From the NCBI RefSeq assembly GCF_000185905.1, contig NC_014923.1:434001-498000 (forward strand): a stretch of 64,000 nucleotides of DNA, read 5' to 3'. Positions within the stretch are counted from its first letter, which is position 1; each line of letters begins with the position of its first letter. The notes beneath the pieces are model-generated. The model had not been told where the DNA came from and did not search any database. It was given only the letters and a program-made list of their open reading frames with translations. This DNA is from Mesorhizobium ciceri biovar biserrulae WSM1271. GTDB taxonomy: Bacteria > Pseudomonadota > Alphaproteobacteria > Rhizobiales > Rhizobiaceae. Positions 1 through 8,126 of the stretch are shown here, piece after piece. A program made the position numbers and the translations under genes.

Positions 1-186
1 GGACCGTACCGGCCCGGATCCGACGGCGGCCCGTGCCGCAGCCTTTCGTCATGAGCGCATTGACATGAAGCGCGATCGGCAATGTGCGCAAGCCGCCGAT
101 GACGCGCTCCAAACAACTGAATCGGCGCCTGGTCCCCGTCACCAAGGTCATTCCTTGTCGGGTCATGCGCAGGGGGAGAGGGACCC

Positions 187-1200
187 ATGGCGGCTCAGAT
201 TTTCTCGGCCATATTCGTCATCATCGTCGGCGTCGGCGGTTGCGTCGCCTATTTCTGGGGCGCCAACAAACTGGTCGACCTGATATTCCCGTCACGCGGC
301 GTCGCCGGTGCCGCGGCCATCGACAATCTACGCCGGCAAGGGTTGGTCCGCCCATGGCTGTTCGTCGGCCCGGCGATGATCATCCTCACCATTTACCTGA
401 TCTATCCGGTGGTCGAGACGCTGCGGCTGTCGTTCCTCGATCGCGGCGGCATCAATTTCGTCGGCCTGGCGAACTATGAATGGGCGTTCGGCGACCGCGA
501 GTTCCGCAACTCGATCCTCAACAACATCATCTGGCTGGCGGTGGTGCCGGCCGCCTGCACCTTCCTCGGGCTGATCATCGCCGTGCTTACGGACAAGATC
601 TGGTGGGGCACGATCGCCAAGAGCCTGATCTTCCTGCCATTGGCGATCTCCTTCGTCGGCGCCAGCGTGATCTGGAAATTCATCTACGAATATCGGGGCG
701 AGGGCCAGACGCAGATCGGCATCCTCAACGCCATCATCCAGCATTTCGGCGGCCAGCCGCAGGTCTGGATATCGCTGCCGTTCTGGAACAATTTCTTCCT
801 GATGATCATCCTGATCTGGATCCAGACCGGCTTTGCCATGGTCATCCTGTCTTCCGCCCTGCGCGGCATCCCCGAGGAAACGCTGGAAGCCGCCGTCATC
901 GACGGCGCCAATCCGTTCCAGATCTTCTGGAAGATCATGGTGCCGCAGATCTGGGGCACCATCGCCGTGGTCTGGACCACGATCACCATTCTGGTGCTCA
1001 AAGTATTCGACATCGTGCTGACCATGACCAACGGCCAGTGGAACAGCCAGGTGCTGGCCAATCTGATGTTCGACTGGATGTTCCGCGGCGGCGGCGATTT
1101 CGGCCGCGGCGCCACCATCGCCATCATCATCATGATTGCGGTCATTCCGATCATGGTCTGGAACATCCGACAGGCGAACAAAGAGACGGGAGGACATTGA
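187..1200 (+). CDS. aglF: Alpha-glucoside ABC transporter permease AglF
   Basis: Inner-membrane permease of a carbohydrate (CUT1-type) ABC importer. The 337-residue protein has an N-terminal membrane helix (about residues 5-30), a further set of hydrophobic segments from about residue 60, and the EAA loop (EAAVIDGANPF, about residues 235-245) that contacts the ATPase. The ATG at 187 follows a purine-rich GGGGGAGAGGG site. It is the first gene seen of aglF-aglG-aglA-aglK; the periplasmic binding protein gene (aglE) would be expected just upstream of the window edge. Gene order matches the alpha-glucoside (sucrose, maltose, trehalose) operon of rhizobia. The assignment to this subfamily rests mainly on the linked alpha-glucosidase. 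Confidence 0.9.
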   Translation: MAAQIFSAIFVIIVGVGGCVAYFWGANKLVDLIFPSRGVAGAAAIDNLRRQGLVRPWLFVGPAMIILTIYLIYPVVETLRLSFLDRGGINFVGLANYEWAFGDREFRNSILNNIIWLAVVPAACTFLGLIIAVLTDKIWWGTIAKSLIFLPLAISFVGASVIWKFIYEYRGEGQTQIGILNAIIQHFGGQPQVWISLPFWNNFFLMIILIWIQTGFAMVILSSALRGIPEETLEAAVIDGANPFQIFWKIMVPQIWGTIAVVWTTITILVLKVFDIVLTMTNGQWNSQVLANLMFDWMFRGGGDFGRGATIAIIIMIAVIPIMVWNIRQANKETGGH

Positions 1201-1201
1201 G

Positions 1202-2356
1202 ATGGCAGTCGCGACCGGAAATTCCTTCGCCAGCCGCTTTGGCGTCCACATCGCCGTGCTCATCTTCGTCGCGATCTGGACCATACCGACCCTCGGCATC
1301 CTGGTTTCATCGCTGCGCGACAAGAACCAGATCATCGCCTCGGGCTGGTGGAACTCGTTCGCCAGTTCCACCCAGACCGAAGCCGGCCGGCTGCCGCCCG
1401 CCTCGGCGCAAGTCGAGAAGGACGGCAAGTTCGTGCTCGAGGGCAATATCTTCGGCGACGGCGCCAAGCGCGACATCAGCGCCTTCGGGGTCAAATCGGC
1501 GGCACCGACGCAGTATCTCGCCGGCACCACAGCCGATCTCGGCGACGGCGTGACCTTGCAGCTCAATGCCGACGGCAGCTTCGTAATGCAGTCCCCGAAA
1601 GCGTTCGAAGGCGATCGCGGCCAGCGCATCTACTATGCTTCGTCGGCGCCGCCGAAATTCACCACCGACAACTACAGAACCGTGCTGTTCTCCGAAGGCA
1701 TCGGACGGTCATTCATGAATTCCCTGACCGTCACCATTCCGGCGACCGTCATCCCGATCCTGATCGCCGCCTTTGCCGCTTATGCGCTGGCCTGGATGCG
1801 GTTTCCCGGCCGGGCGCTGCTGATCGCGGTCATCATCGGCTTGTTGGTGGTGCCGTTGCAGATGTCGCTGATCCCGCTGTTGAAACTCTACAACGGCGTC
1901 GGCGCTTTCTTCGGCATGCCGTCGAAGACCTATCTCGGCATCTGGCTGGCGCATACCGGCTTCGGCCTGCCCTTCGCCATCTACCTGCTGCGCAGCTACA
2001 TTGCCGGCCTGCCGCGCGAAATCATGGAATCGGCGCGCATCGACGGCGCCAGCGATTTCGAGATCTTCGTCAAGATCGTCTTGCCGCTGTCGTTTCCGGT
2101 GCTGGCTTCGTTTGCCATCTTCCAGTTCCTGTGGGTATGGAACGATCTGCTGGTGGCGATGGTTTTCCTCGGCACAGAGGCAGACCAGATCGTGCTGACC
2201 GCCAAGCTCAACGCGCTGTTGGGCTCACGCGGCGGCGACTGGGAGATTCTGACGACATCGGCTTTCGTGACCATCATCGTGCCGCTGATCGTGTTCTTCT
2301 CGCTGCAGCGCTATTTTGTCCGCGGGCTGCTTGCCGGCTCGGTGAAAGGAGGCTGA
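1202..2356 (+). CDS. aglG: Alpha-glucoside ABC transporter permease AglG
   Basis: Second permease subunit of the alpha-glucoside importer, 384 residues. I chose the ATG at 1202, one base after the aglF stop, rather than an in-frame start at 1136 inside aglF, because the protein then begins just before its first membrane helix (about residues 15-37). A large hydrophilic insert of roughly 120 residues (about 45-170) separates the first helix from the permease core and should lie in the periplasm. The EAA loop reads ESARIDGASDFEIF near residue 280. It is expected to form a heterodimer with AglF and to be driven by AglK. Confidence 0.9.
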   Translation: MAVATGNSFASRFGVHIAVLIFVAIWTIPTLGILVSSLRDKNQIIASGWWNSFASSTQTEAGRLPPASAQVEKDGKFVLEGNIFGDGAKRDISAFGVKSAAPTQYLAGTTADLGDGVTLQLNADGSFVMQSPKAFEGDRGQRIYYASSAPPKFTTDNYRTVLFSEGIGRSFMNSLTVTIPATVIPILIAAFAAYALAWMRFPGRALLIAVIIGLLVVPLQMSLIPLLKLYNGVGAFFGMPSKTYLGIWLAHTGFGLPFAIYLLRSYIAGLPREIMESARIDGASDFEIFVKIVLPLSFPVLASFAIFQFLWVWNDLLVAMVFLGTEADQIVLTAKLNALLGSRGGDWEILTTSAFVTIIVPLIVFFSLQRYFVRGLLAGSVKGG

Positions 2357-2360
2357 GACG

Positions 2361-4025
2361 ATGCAATCCGCTTTGAAGGCCAGCTCGAAGCCTGACCTCG
2401 CCATCGATCGCGACTGGTGGCGGGGCGCGGTGATCTACCAGATTTATCCGCGCAGCTACCAGGACTCGAACGGCGACGGCATCGGTGACCTTAAGGGCAT
2501 GATCGGGCGGCTACCCTACATCGCGGCACTCGGTGCGGACGCCATCTGGATTTCGCCATTCTTCAAGTCGCCGATGAAGGATTTCGGCTATGACGTGTCG
2601 GATTACTGCGACGTCGATCCGATGTTCCGCACGCTGGCCGACTTCGACGCGCTGACCGCCGAGGCACACAGGCTGGGCTTGAAGGTGATGATCGACGAGG
2701 TGCTGTCGCACACCGCCGACAACCACCCGTGGTTCAAGGAAAGCCGGTCGAGCCGCAGCAACCCGAAGGCCGACTGGTACGTCTGGGCAGACGCCAGGCC
2801 GGACGGCACGCCGCCCAACAACTGGCTGTCGATCTTCGGCGGCTCGGCCTGGCAATGGGACACCAGCCGCCAGCAATATTACATGCACAATTTTCTGGCC
2901 GAGCAGCCCGACCTCAACTTCCACAACCACAAGGTTCAGGACGCGTTGCTCGACGTCACCCGCTTCTGGCTGGAGCGCGGCGTCGATGGTTTCCGGCTCG
3001 ACACCATCAATTTCTACTTCCACAGCCAGGGCTTGGAAAACAACCCGCCGCTGCCGCCGGAAGAGCGCAACGACCAGACCGCGCCGGCGGTCAACCCCTA
3101 CAACTACCAGGACCATCTCTACGACAAGAGCCGGCCCGAGAATCTCGGCTTCCTCGAACGGTTCCGTGCCCTGCTCGATGAATATCCGGCAACCGCAGCG
3201 GTCGGCGAGGTCGGCGATTCGCAGCGTGGGCTTGAAGTGGTGGCCGCCTACACCGCCGGCGGCAAGCGCGTGCACATGTGCTACTCCTTCGATTTCCTGG
3301 CGCCGGAAAAGATCAGCGCGGGCAAGGTCCGCTCGGTGCTGGAATCCTTCGGCAAGGTCGCCAGCGATGGCTGGTCGTGCTGGGCCTTCTCCAACCACGA
3401 TGTAATGCGCCCGGCCTCGCGCTGGGCCGCCAATGAGCCCGACCCGACCGCCTACCTCAAGGTCATCTCGGCGCTGCTGATGTCCTTGCGCGGTTCGGTC
3501 TGCATCTATCAGGGTGAGGAACTTGGGCTCGGCGAGGCCGACCTTCGGTTCGAGGATTTGCAGGATCCCTACGGCATCCGCTTCTGGCCTGAATTCAAGG
3601 GCCGCGACGGCTGCCGCACACCGATGGTGTGGGACGGCGGCGCCAAGAATGGCGGCTTCTCCCAGGCAAAACCCTGGCTGCCGGTGCCGGCCAAGCATTT
3701 GGCGCAAGCGGTCAATGTCCAGCAGGGCGACGAGGCTTCGCTGCTCGAGCACTACCGGCGCTTTCTCAGCTTCCGGCGTGCCCATCCGGCGCTGGCCAAG
3801 GGCGACATCACCTTCATCGAAAGTGAGGGAGATACCGTGGCCTTCACGCGCCGCGCAGGCAACGAGCAGATCGTCTGCGTCTTCAATCTGGGAGCCGGGC
3901 GGGCCAAGGTTGACCTTGGCGGCCGATCGCTGCAACCTCTGCCCGGGCACGGATTTTCGGGGCAGGCGAGCAGCGGTTCCATCGAGCTTGGTGGCTACGG
4001 CGCCTGGTTCGGGCGTCTCGACTGA
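2361..4025 (+). CDS. aglA: Alpha-glucosidase, GH13 family (AglA)
   Basis: Cytoplasmic exo-acting alpha-glucosidase (554 residues) that would hydrolyse the imported alpha-glucosides. GH13 signatures are visible: the first conserved strand around DEVLSHT, the nucleophile in GFRLD (Asp214), the acid/base Glu283 in VGEVGD, and the transition-state Asp347 in SNHD. There is no signal peptide, consistent with intracellular hydrolysis after transport. It starts four bases after aglG, and aglK follows 24 bases later, so all four genes are probably cotranscribed. Exact specificity (sucrose, maltose, trehalulose or similar) cannot be read from the sequence. Confidence 0.92.
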   Translation: MQSALKASSKPDLAIDRDWWRGAVIYQIYPRSYQDSNGDGIGDLKGMIGRLPYIAALGADAIWISPFFKSPMKDFGYDVSDYCDVDPMFRTLADFDALTAEAHRLGLKVMIDEVLSHTADNHPWFKESRSSRSNPKADWYVWADARPDGTPPNNWLSIFGGSAWQWDTSRQQYYMHNFLAEQPDLNFHNHKVQDALLDVTRFWLERGVDGFRLDTINFYFHSQGLENNPPLPPEERNDQTAPAVNPYNYQDHLYDKSRPENLGFLERFRALLDEYPATAAVGEVGDSQRGLEVVAAYTAGGKRVHMCYSFDFLAPEKISAGKVRSVLESFGKVASDGWSCWAFSNHDVMRPASRWAANEPDPTAYLKVISALLMSLRGSVCIYQGEELGLGEADLRFEDLQDPYGIRFWPEFKGRDGCRTPMVWDGGAKNGGFSQAKPWLPVPAKHLAQAVNVQQGDEASLLEHYRRFLSFRRAHPALAKGDITFIESEGDTVAFTRRAGNEQIVCVFNLGAGRAKVDLGGRSLQPLPGHGFSGQASSGSIELGGYGAWFGRLD

Positions 4026-4049
4026 ATTTCCAATCACTGGAGGAAACCA

Positions 4050-5162
4050 ATGGCCGATGTCACGCTAAGACAAGTGAAGAAGTCCTACGGCAATCTGAAC
4101 ATTCTCCACGGCATCGACCTCGATATTAAGTCGGGCGAGTTCATCGTCTTCGTCGGCCCGTCGGGCTGCGGCAAGTCGACATTGCTGAGGTCGATCGCCG
4201 GGCTCGAGGAAATCACCTCCGGCGAACTCAGAATAGCCGGCGAAGTGGTGAACGACGTGCCGCCGTCGAAGCGGGGCATCGCCATGGTGTTCCAGTCCTA
4301 CGCGCTGTACCCGCACATGACCGTCTACGACAACATGGCGTTCTCGATGAAGATCGGCAAAGAGAACAAGGCCGAGATCGACCGCCGCGTGCGCCAGGCC
4401 GCCGAGATCCTGCAGCTGACCAAATATCTCGACCGGCTGCCCAAGGCGATGTCGGGTGGCCAGCGCCAGCGCGTCGCCATCGGCCGCGCCATCGTGCGCA
4501 ATCCGAAGGTGTTCCTGTTCGACGAGCCGCTTTCGAACCTCGACGCCGCGCTGCGCGTCGCCACCCGCATTGAGATCGCCAAGCTCAAGGAATCGATGCC
4601 CAACACGACCATGATCTACGTTACCCACGACCAGGTCGAGGCGATGACGCTGGCCGACCGCATCGTGGTGCTCAAGGACGGCCATATCGAGCAGGTCGGC
4701 ACGCCGATGGACCTCTACAAGAAGCCCGGCAATCTGTTCGTTGCCCAGTTCATCGGCTCGCCGGCCATGAACATCCTGCCGGCGACCATCGAAAAGACCG
4801 GAAACCCGACCGTCGTCAGCCATGTCGGCGGACGCAAGGCGACCGTGCCGATTGCGACGCCGGCTTCGGCAAAGGGCGCTGCGGTGAGCTTTGGCGTGCG
4901 GCCGGAGGACCTGATCATCGCCAGCGGCGCGGACTATCTGTTCGAGGGGACGGTCGACTATGTCGAGCAACTCGGCGAGGTGCAGCTTGTCTATGTCGAC
5001 ATCGGCCGCGCCGATCTGCCGCTGGTGACCAAGCTGCCCGGCAATGTCGAGGTCAAGCGCGGCTCGACATTGCGGCTGAGCGCCAATGGCGAGGACCTGC
5101 ATATCTTCGACGCGGATGGACGTTCTTTCGCGTTGCATGAAGTGGAAGCAAAGGCGGCTTAA
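4050..5162 (+). CDS. aglK: Alpha-glucoside ABC transporter ATP-binding protein AglK
   Basis: MalK-type ATPase (370 residues) energising the AglFG permease. Walker A is GPSGCGKST (residues 36-44), the ABC signature is MSGGQ (134-138), and Walker B ends in FLFDEP with catalytic Glu159. The C-terminal third (from about residue 235) is the TOBE-type regulatory region seen in sugar importer ATPases. The start is preceded by a GGAGG site. It is the last gene of the operon and is followed 25 bases later by a strong intrinsic terminator. Confidence 0.92.
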   Translation: MADVTLRQVKKSYGNLNILHGIDLDIKSGEFIVFVGPSGCGKSTLLRSIAGLEEITSGELRIAGEVVNDVPPSKRGIAMVFQSYALYPHMTVYDNMAFSMKIGKENKAEIDRRVRQAAEILQLTKYLDRLPKAMSGGQRQRVAIGRAIVRNPKVFLFDEPLSNLDAALRVATRIEIAKLKESMPNTTMIYVTHDQVEAMTLADRIVVLKDGHIEQVGTPMDLYKKPGNLFVAQFIGSPAMNILPATIEKTGNPTVVSHVGGRKATVPIATPASAKGAAVSFGVRPEDLIIASGADYLFEGTVDYVEQLGEVQLVYVDIGRADLPLVTKLPGNVEVKRGSTLRLSANGEDLHIFDADGRSFALHEVEAKAA

Positions 5163-5187
5163 CCGCAATTACCGTGTCAGGCACAAA

Positions 5188-5218
5188 AAAGAGCGGCGGG
5201 CCGGGCCCGCCGCTCTTT
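5188..5218. terminator. Intrinsic terminator between aglK and the DUF680 genes
   Basis: A perfect 14-bp stem (5188-5201 with 5205-5218) with a 3-base loop has A-rich and T-rich flanks on both sides. It lies between the end of aglK (plus) and the end of the last DUF680 gene (minus), so it can terminate transcription from both directions. Confidence 0.85.
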
Positions 5219-5241
5219 GACTTGGAGATCGACTTCGGTTG

Positions 5242-5487
5242 TTAGTTGTTGCCGAAGAGGTTGCGGTCGGCACCTTGCGGAGCAGACTTCTGGGTGGTGT
5301 CACCCGACGAGTTCAGCAGCTTGTAAACCGGCGAACCGGTGTTGCGTACCGAAGAGGTGCGCGTGCTGTCGACCGAAGTCGTGGCGGCAGGCTGATTGGC
5401 ACCATTGGAGCCAAAGTTGTCGCTGCCGGCGAAGGCACTGCCGGTGATGGCCAGAACGGCGGCGGCAGCAATAAGGATCTTGTTCAT
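5242..5487 (-). CDS. DUF680-type small secreted protein (copy 1)
   Basis: 81-residue protein with a clear Sec signal peptide (MNKILIAAAAVLAITGSAFA, residues 1-20) and a mature part starting GSDNFGSN and ending in DRNLFGNN. The start at 5487 is chosen over an in-frame ATG at 5529 because it has an AGGAG site and begins the signal peptide. It is one of three tandem paralogues sharing the GSD-x-YGSN start and the DRNLFG end; this copy has about 15 extra residues in the middle. I recall this as the DUF680 family, found almost only in Mesorhizobium. Function is unknown; export to the periplasm or outside is inferred. Confidence 0.75.
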   Translation of the reverse strand: MNKILIAAAAVLAITGSAFAGSDNFGSNGANQPAATTSVDSTRTSSVRNTGSPVYKLLNSSGDTTQKSAPQGADRNLFGNN

Positions 5488-5556
5488 TTTAGTCTCCTGA
5501 ATTCTGGATTTCGCCAGGACGGCAGACACAGCTGCCGTCGGTTGCGAAATTGGTTG

Positions 5557-5757
5557 TTAGCGACCGAAGAGGTTACGGTCGCTGCCCTGAGCGGGCGTCT
5601 GGGCAGCCGGTTCCGAGGTCTTGGTGGAAGCCGTGTACGACTGGTCCACAGCGGCGGCAGGCTGGTTGGGGCCGTTCGAACCGTAGTTGTCGCTGCCCGC
5701 GAAAGCGCTGCCGGTGATGGCCAGAACGGCGGCGGCAGCAATGAGGATCTTGTTCAT
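5557..5757 (-). CDS. DUF680-type small secreted protein (copy 2)
   Basis: 66-residue middle copy of the tandem array. Residues 1-20 are an Ala-rich signal peptide identical to that of copy 1, followed by GSDNYGSNGPNQPAA, a Ser/Thr/Gln-rich middle and the terminal DRNLFGR. The ATG at 5757 is preceded by an AGGAG site. The near identity of the signal-peptide DNA of copies 1 and 2 indicates recent duplication. About 70 bases separate it from copy 1, so the genes could be cotranscribed or have separate promoters. Function is unknown. Confidence 0.75.
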   Translation of the reverse strand: MNKILIAAAAVLAITGSAFAGSDNYGSNGPNQPAAAVDQSYTASTKTSEPAAQTPAQGSDRNLFGR

Positions 5758-5836
5758 CTTGAATACTCCTGAATGTCTGAATTTCGCCAGGGCGGCGGAC
5801 AAGCCCGCCGTCGACCGGGAAACTGGGAATCGGCTG

Positions 5837-6034
5837 TTAGTTGTTGCCGAAGAGGTTGCGGTCAGCACCCTGGGCAGGCGCCTGAGCAGCCGGTTCCGAC
5901 TTCTTGGTCGAAGCGGTGTACGAGCTGTCGACAGCAGTGGCTGCCGCGGCGTTGGAACCGTAGTGGTCGCTACCAGCGAAGGCGCTGCCGGAAATGGCCA
6001 GAAGGGCTGCGGCAGTGAGAATGATCTTTTTCAT
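5837..6034 (-). CDS. DUF680-type small secreted protein (copy 3)
   Basis: 65-residue copy and the first in the direction of transcription. The signal peptide begins MKKIILTAAALLAISGSAFA and is followed by GSDHYGSN, an Ala-rich stretch and the terminal DRNLFGNN. It is more diverged than copies 1 and 2. The start at 6034 has a GGAGTA site just upstream. An apparent longer frame upstream to 6229 lacks coding character. The promoter would lie in the 525-base gap to the riboswitch. Confidence 0.75.
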   Translation of the reverse strand: MKKIILTAAALLAISGSAFAGSDHYGSNAAAATAVDSSYTASTKKSEPAAQAPAQGADRNLFGNN

Positions 6035-6559
6035 TTTTGGTACTCCAGTATCGTCTTTTTTCCGTCCGTCTAGCGGCGTGTCTTGGAAATGAAATTCGCG
6101 TCGTTCGGACAGCCCCGATGTGGGAGGGCAAGGTCGTCTTTTCCAATCACGAAGTTGTTCCGTGTGGACCATGAATCCACGCCTTGAAATTGTGCCAATG
6201 GAATCTAAGGATGCATTTTTCTTCTTCATATCAGTGGGTTAGGTGTAGCCACCTGATGGATCACTGACTGTTTCAGAGGCCCAGCGTTCACACCGTCCTG
6301 CACGCACCGTCAACAGAAACGAACCGTTCGGTTCGATTTTAGAGCAAGGTAATAGTCACTTTTCGAAACCGTTAACCTTTTTTGACCCCCGCGAAGGGTC
6401 GGATTCGGGAAGATCGCAGCCGGCAAATGGCCGCCCGGGAGGTGGGATCTTGGCCCGCGACGATCTGCAGTAGCGTTTCGCATGCCGTGTCGCGCCGCAT
6501 GGATACGATGTCGTTTTCATGCCGACGGCGCGCCCGCGATCGTGGTTAGATCATACCAT
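6035..6559. other. Non-coding gap with divergent control sequences
   Basis: 525 bases separate the divergent DUF680 genes and the riboswitch-controlled oxygenase operon. No convincing gene is visible. It holds a 16-base palindrome CGAACCGTTCGGTTCG at 6320-6335, which looks like an operator, and AT-richer DNA on each side, including a T run near 6370-6380. Promoters for both flanking units must lie here, but I could not assign -35/-10 boxes with confidence. Confidence 0.5.
6320..6335. promoter_or_regulatory. 16-bp palindrome, possible operator
   Basis: CGAACCGTTCGGTTCG consists of 7-base arms CGAACCG and CGGTTCG around TT. Its size and symmetry resemble binding sites of TetR-type repressors, but no regulator gene lies next to it. 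It could serve either the DUF680 genes or the oxygenase operon. Confidence 0.35.
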
Positions 6560-6735
6560 CTCAGGTGCCGCTTCGTGACGACGAGGCGGAGAATTGGGAA
6601 GCCGGTCAGAATCCGGCGCTGCCCCCGCAACGGTGGTGGAGTTCAAGTCGCAACGGGAGACCACTGGGCAACCGCCTGGGAAGGTGTCGCGATGGTCCGC
6701 AAGGACAACTCCAGAGCCCGGAAACCAGCCCGAGA
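6560..6735 (+). ncRNA. Cobalamin riboswitch
   Basis: Conserved blocks of the adenosylcobalamin/cobalamin aptamer occur in the right order: GGTGCC (6564-6569), then GAATTGGGAAGCCGGT, AATCCGG, the nearly invariant core GCTGCCCCCGCAACGGT, and the B12 box region AGCCCGGAAACCAGCC (about 6715-6730). It precedes the Rieske oxygenase start by about 130 bases. Family knowledge predicts that bound cobalamin lowers downstream expression. The unusual point is the target: not B12 synthesis, transport, metE or nrd, but a glycine-betaine-demethylase-like operon. Confidence 0.93.
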
Positions 6736-6787
6736 TTTTTAGACTCGACTGATCGCGGTGGGCGGTCAAGAGGTGGATAGCGCACGT

Positions 6788-6809
6788 CCGGCACACAGCC
6801 GGCCTGTGT
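6788..6809 (+). promoter_or_regulatory. Possible riboswitch expression platform
   Basis: Two short hairpins that cannot form together overlap here: CCGGC (6788-6792) with GCCGG (6798-6802), and ACACAG (6793-6798) with CTGTGT (6804-6809), the latter followed by TTTC. They lie between the aptamer and the oxygenase ribosome binding site. The T tract is weak, so control of translation is as likely as termination. Confidence 0.35.
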
Positions 6810-6862
6810 TTCAATCCTTCCTCCGTCACCACCAGTTCAGTCCTTAGGAACGAGGACAGGAC

Positions 6863-8110
6863 ATGGATATCCGCAACGACATGCTGAGGCTCCTGAAGGG
6901 GCGCCGGCAAGGCTTTTCGCTGGAGCAGCCCTTCTACACCGATCCGGACTACTTCAAGCTCGACATGGAGCTGATCTGGTATCGCGACTGGCTGTTCATC
7001 GGCCATGATTGCGAACTGCCGAAGCCGGGCAGCTACATCACCGTGCAGGTCGGCGATTATCCGGTCGTCCTTGTCCGCGACCAGCACGGCAAGATCAACG
7101 CCTTCCACAATTCCTGCCGCCATCGCGGCAGCCGCGTGTGCAACACGGAGAAGGGTACCGCGGCAAAGCTCGTCTGCCCGTATCATCAGTGGACCTACGA
7201 GCTGGACGGCCGCCTGCTGTTTGCCCGCCAGATGGCCGACGGTTTCGACAAGAGTGATTTCGGCCTGAAGCCGGTCGCCTGCGAGAGCGTCGGCGGCTAC
7301 ATCTTCATCTGCCTGGCCAAGGAACCGGCAGATTTCGCGCCGATGCGGGCGATGATCGAACCCTATCTTTTGCCGCACCGGCTGCGTGAAGCAAAGATCG
7401 CCTTCGAGAGCACGATCGTCGAGAAGGGCAACTGGAAGCTGGTCTGGGAAAACAACCGCGAGTGCTACCACTGCGCCGCCAATCATCCCGAGTTGTGCAA
7501 GACCTTCCCCGAGGCTCCAACCGTAACCGGCGTCCATGGCGCCGACAGCGACCCTGAAATGGTCGCGCACTGGGCCAGATGCGAGGCATCAGGCTTGCCG
7601 AGCAAATTCCGCATCGATCCGGCAGGGCAGTACCGCGCCACCCGCGCGCCCTTGCTGCGCGATGCCGTCAGCTACACCATGACGGGAAAACGGGCGGTCC
7701 AGAAGAACCTGTCCGACAGCGTTTCAACCGACCGCATCGGCTCCTTGCTGCTCTATCACTATCCGACGACCTGGAACCATATCCTCGGCGACCACGCCGT
7801 TACCTTCCGCGTGCTGCCGATCAGTGCCACGGAAACCGCGGTGACAACGAAATGGCTCGTCCACAAGGATGCGGTCGAAGGCGTCGACTACGACCTCGCT
7901 GAGCTCACCCATGTCTGGACCGAGACCAACGACCAGGACCGCCGCATCGTCGAGGAAAACGCCTTCGGCATCCTGTCGCCGGCCTATGAACCAGGCCCCT
8001 ATTCGGAGCTGCATGAGGGCGGCGTGATCCAGTTCGTCGAGTGGTACGCGTCGTTCATCGGGCCGCGCCTTGCCGAAGGCGGCCGGCCGGCCCTGCGCAG
8101 CGTCGCCTAG
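6863..8110 (+). CDS. gbcA: Rieske oxygenase large subunit, glycine betaine monooxygenase-like (GbcA-like)
   Basis: 415-residue ring-hydroxylating-type oxygenase. The Rieske 2Fe-2S motif is complete (Cys85-x-His87 and Cys105-x2-His108), and mononuclear-iron ligands are visible as His203 and His208 in ECYHCAANHPE, with Asp359 the likely carboxylate. This architecture and the paired reductase fit GbcA, which oxidatively N-demethylates glycine betaine to dimethylglycine and formaldehyde. A close alternative is a stachydrine or carnitine-type Rieske demethylase. Transcription reads through a cobalamin riboswitch. The ATG at 6863 follows a GAGGACAGG site. The context link is the carnitine operon at 31835-38529, whose product should be betaine. 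Confidence 0.75.
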   Translation: MDIRNDMLRLLKGRRQGFSLEQPFYTDPDYFKLDMELIWYRDWLFIGHDCELPKPGSYITVQVGDYPVVLVRDQHGKINAFHNSCRHRGSRVCNTEKGTAAKLVCPYHQWTYELDGRLLFARQMADGFDKSDFGLKPVACESVGGYIFICLAKEPADFAPMRAMIEPYLLPHRLREAKIAFESTIVEKGNWKLVWENNRECYHCAANHPELCKTFPEAPTVTGVHGADSDPEMVAHWARCEASGLPSKFRIDPAGQYRATRAPLLRDAVSYTMTGKRAVQKNLSDSVSTDRIGSLLLYHYPTTWNHILGDHAVTFRVLPISATETAVTTKWLVHKDAVEGVDYDLAELTHVWTETNDQDRRIVEENAFGILSPAYEPGPYSELHEGGVIQFVEWYASFIGPRLAEGGRPALRSVA

Positions 8111-8126
8111 CCCAGGGGATAAGAGG

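Noticed and set aside
1..186. Coding sequence upstream of aglF
   Set aside because: Short frames here have no family signature; the region looks like the gap after an off-window binding-protein gene.
328..1629. 433-residue open frame on the minus strand across aglF and aglG
   Set aside because: Antisense shadow of two clear permease genes; high GC removes stops from the complementary frame, and the translation has no domain or membrane pattern.
2511..4037. 508-residue open frame on the minus strand across aglA
   Set aside because: Antisense shadow of the alpha-glucosidase; the plus-strand frame carries all catalytic motifs.
6551..7570. 339-residue minus-strand frame over the riboswitch and oxygenase start
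   Set aside because: Overlaps a conserved structured RNA and the Rieske domain coding region; shadow frame.
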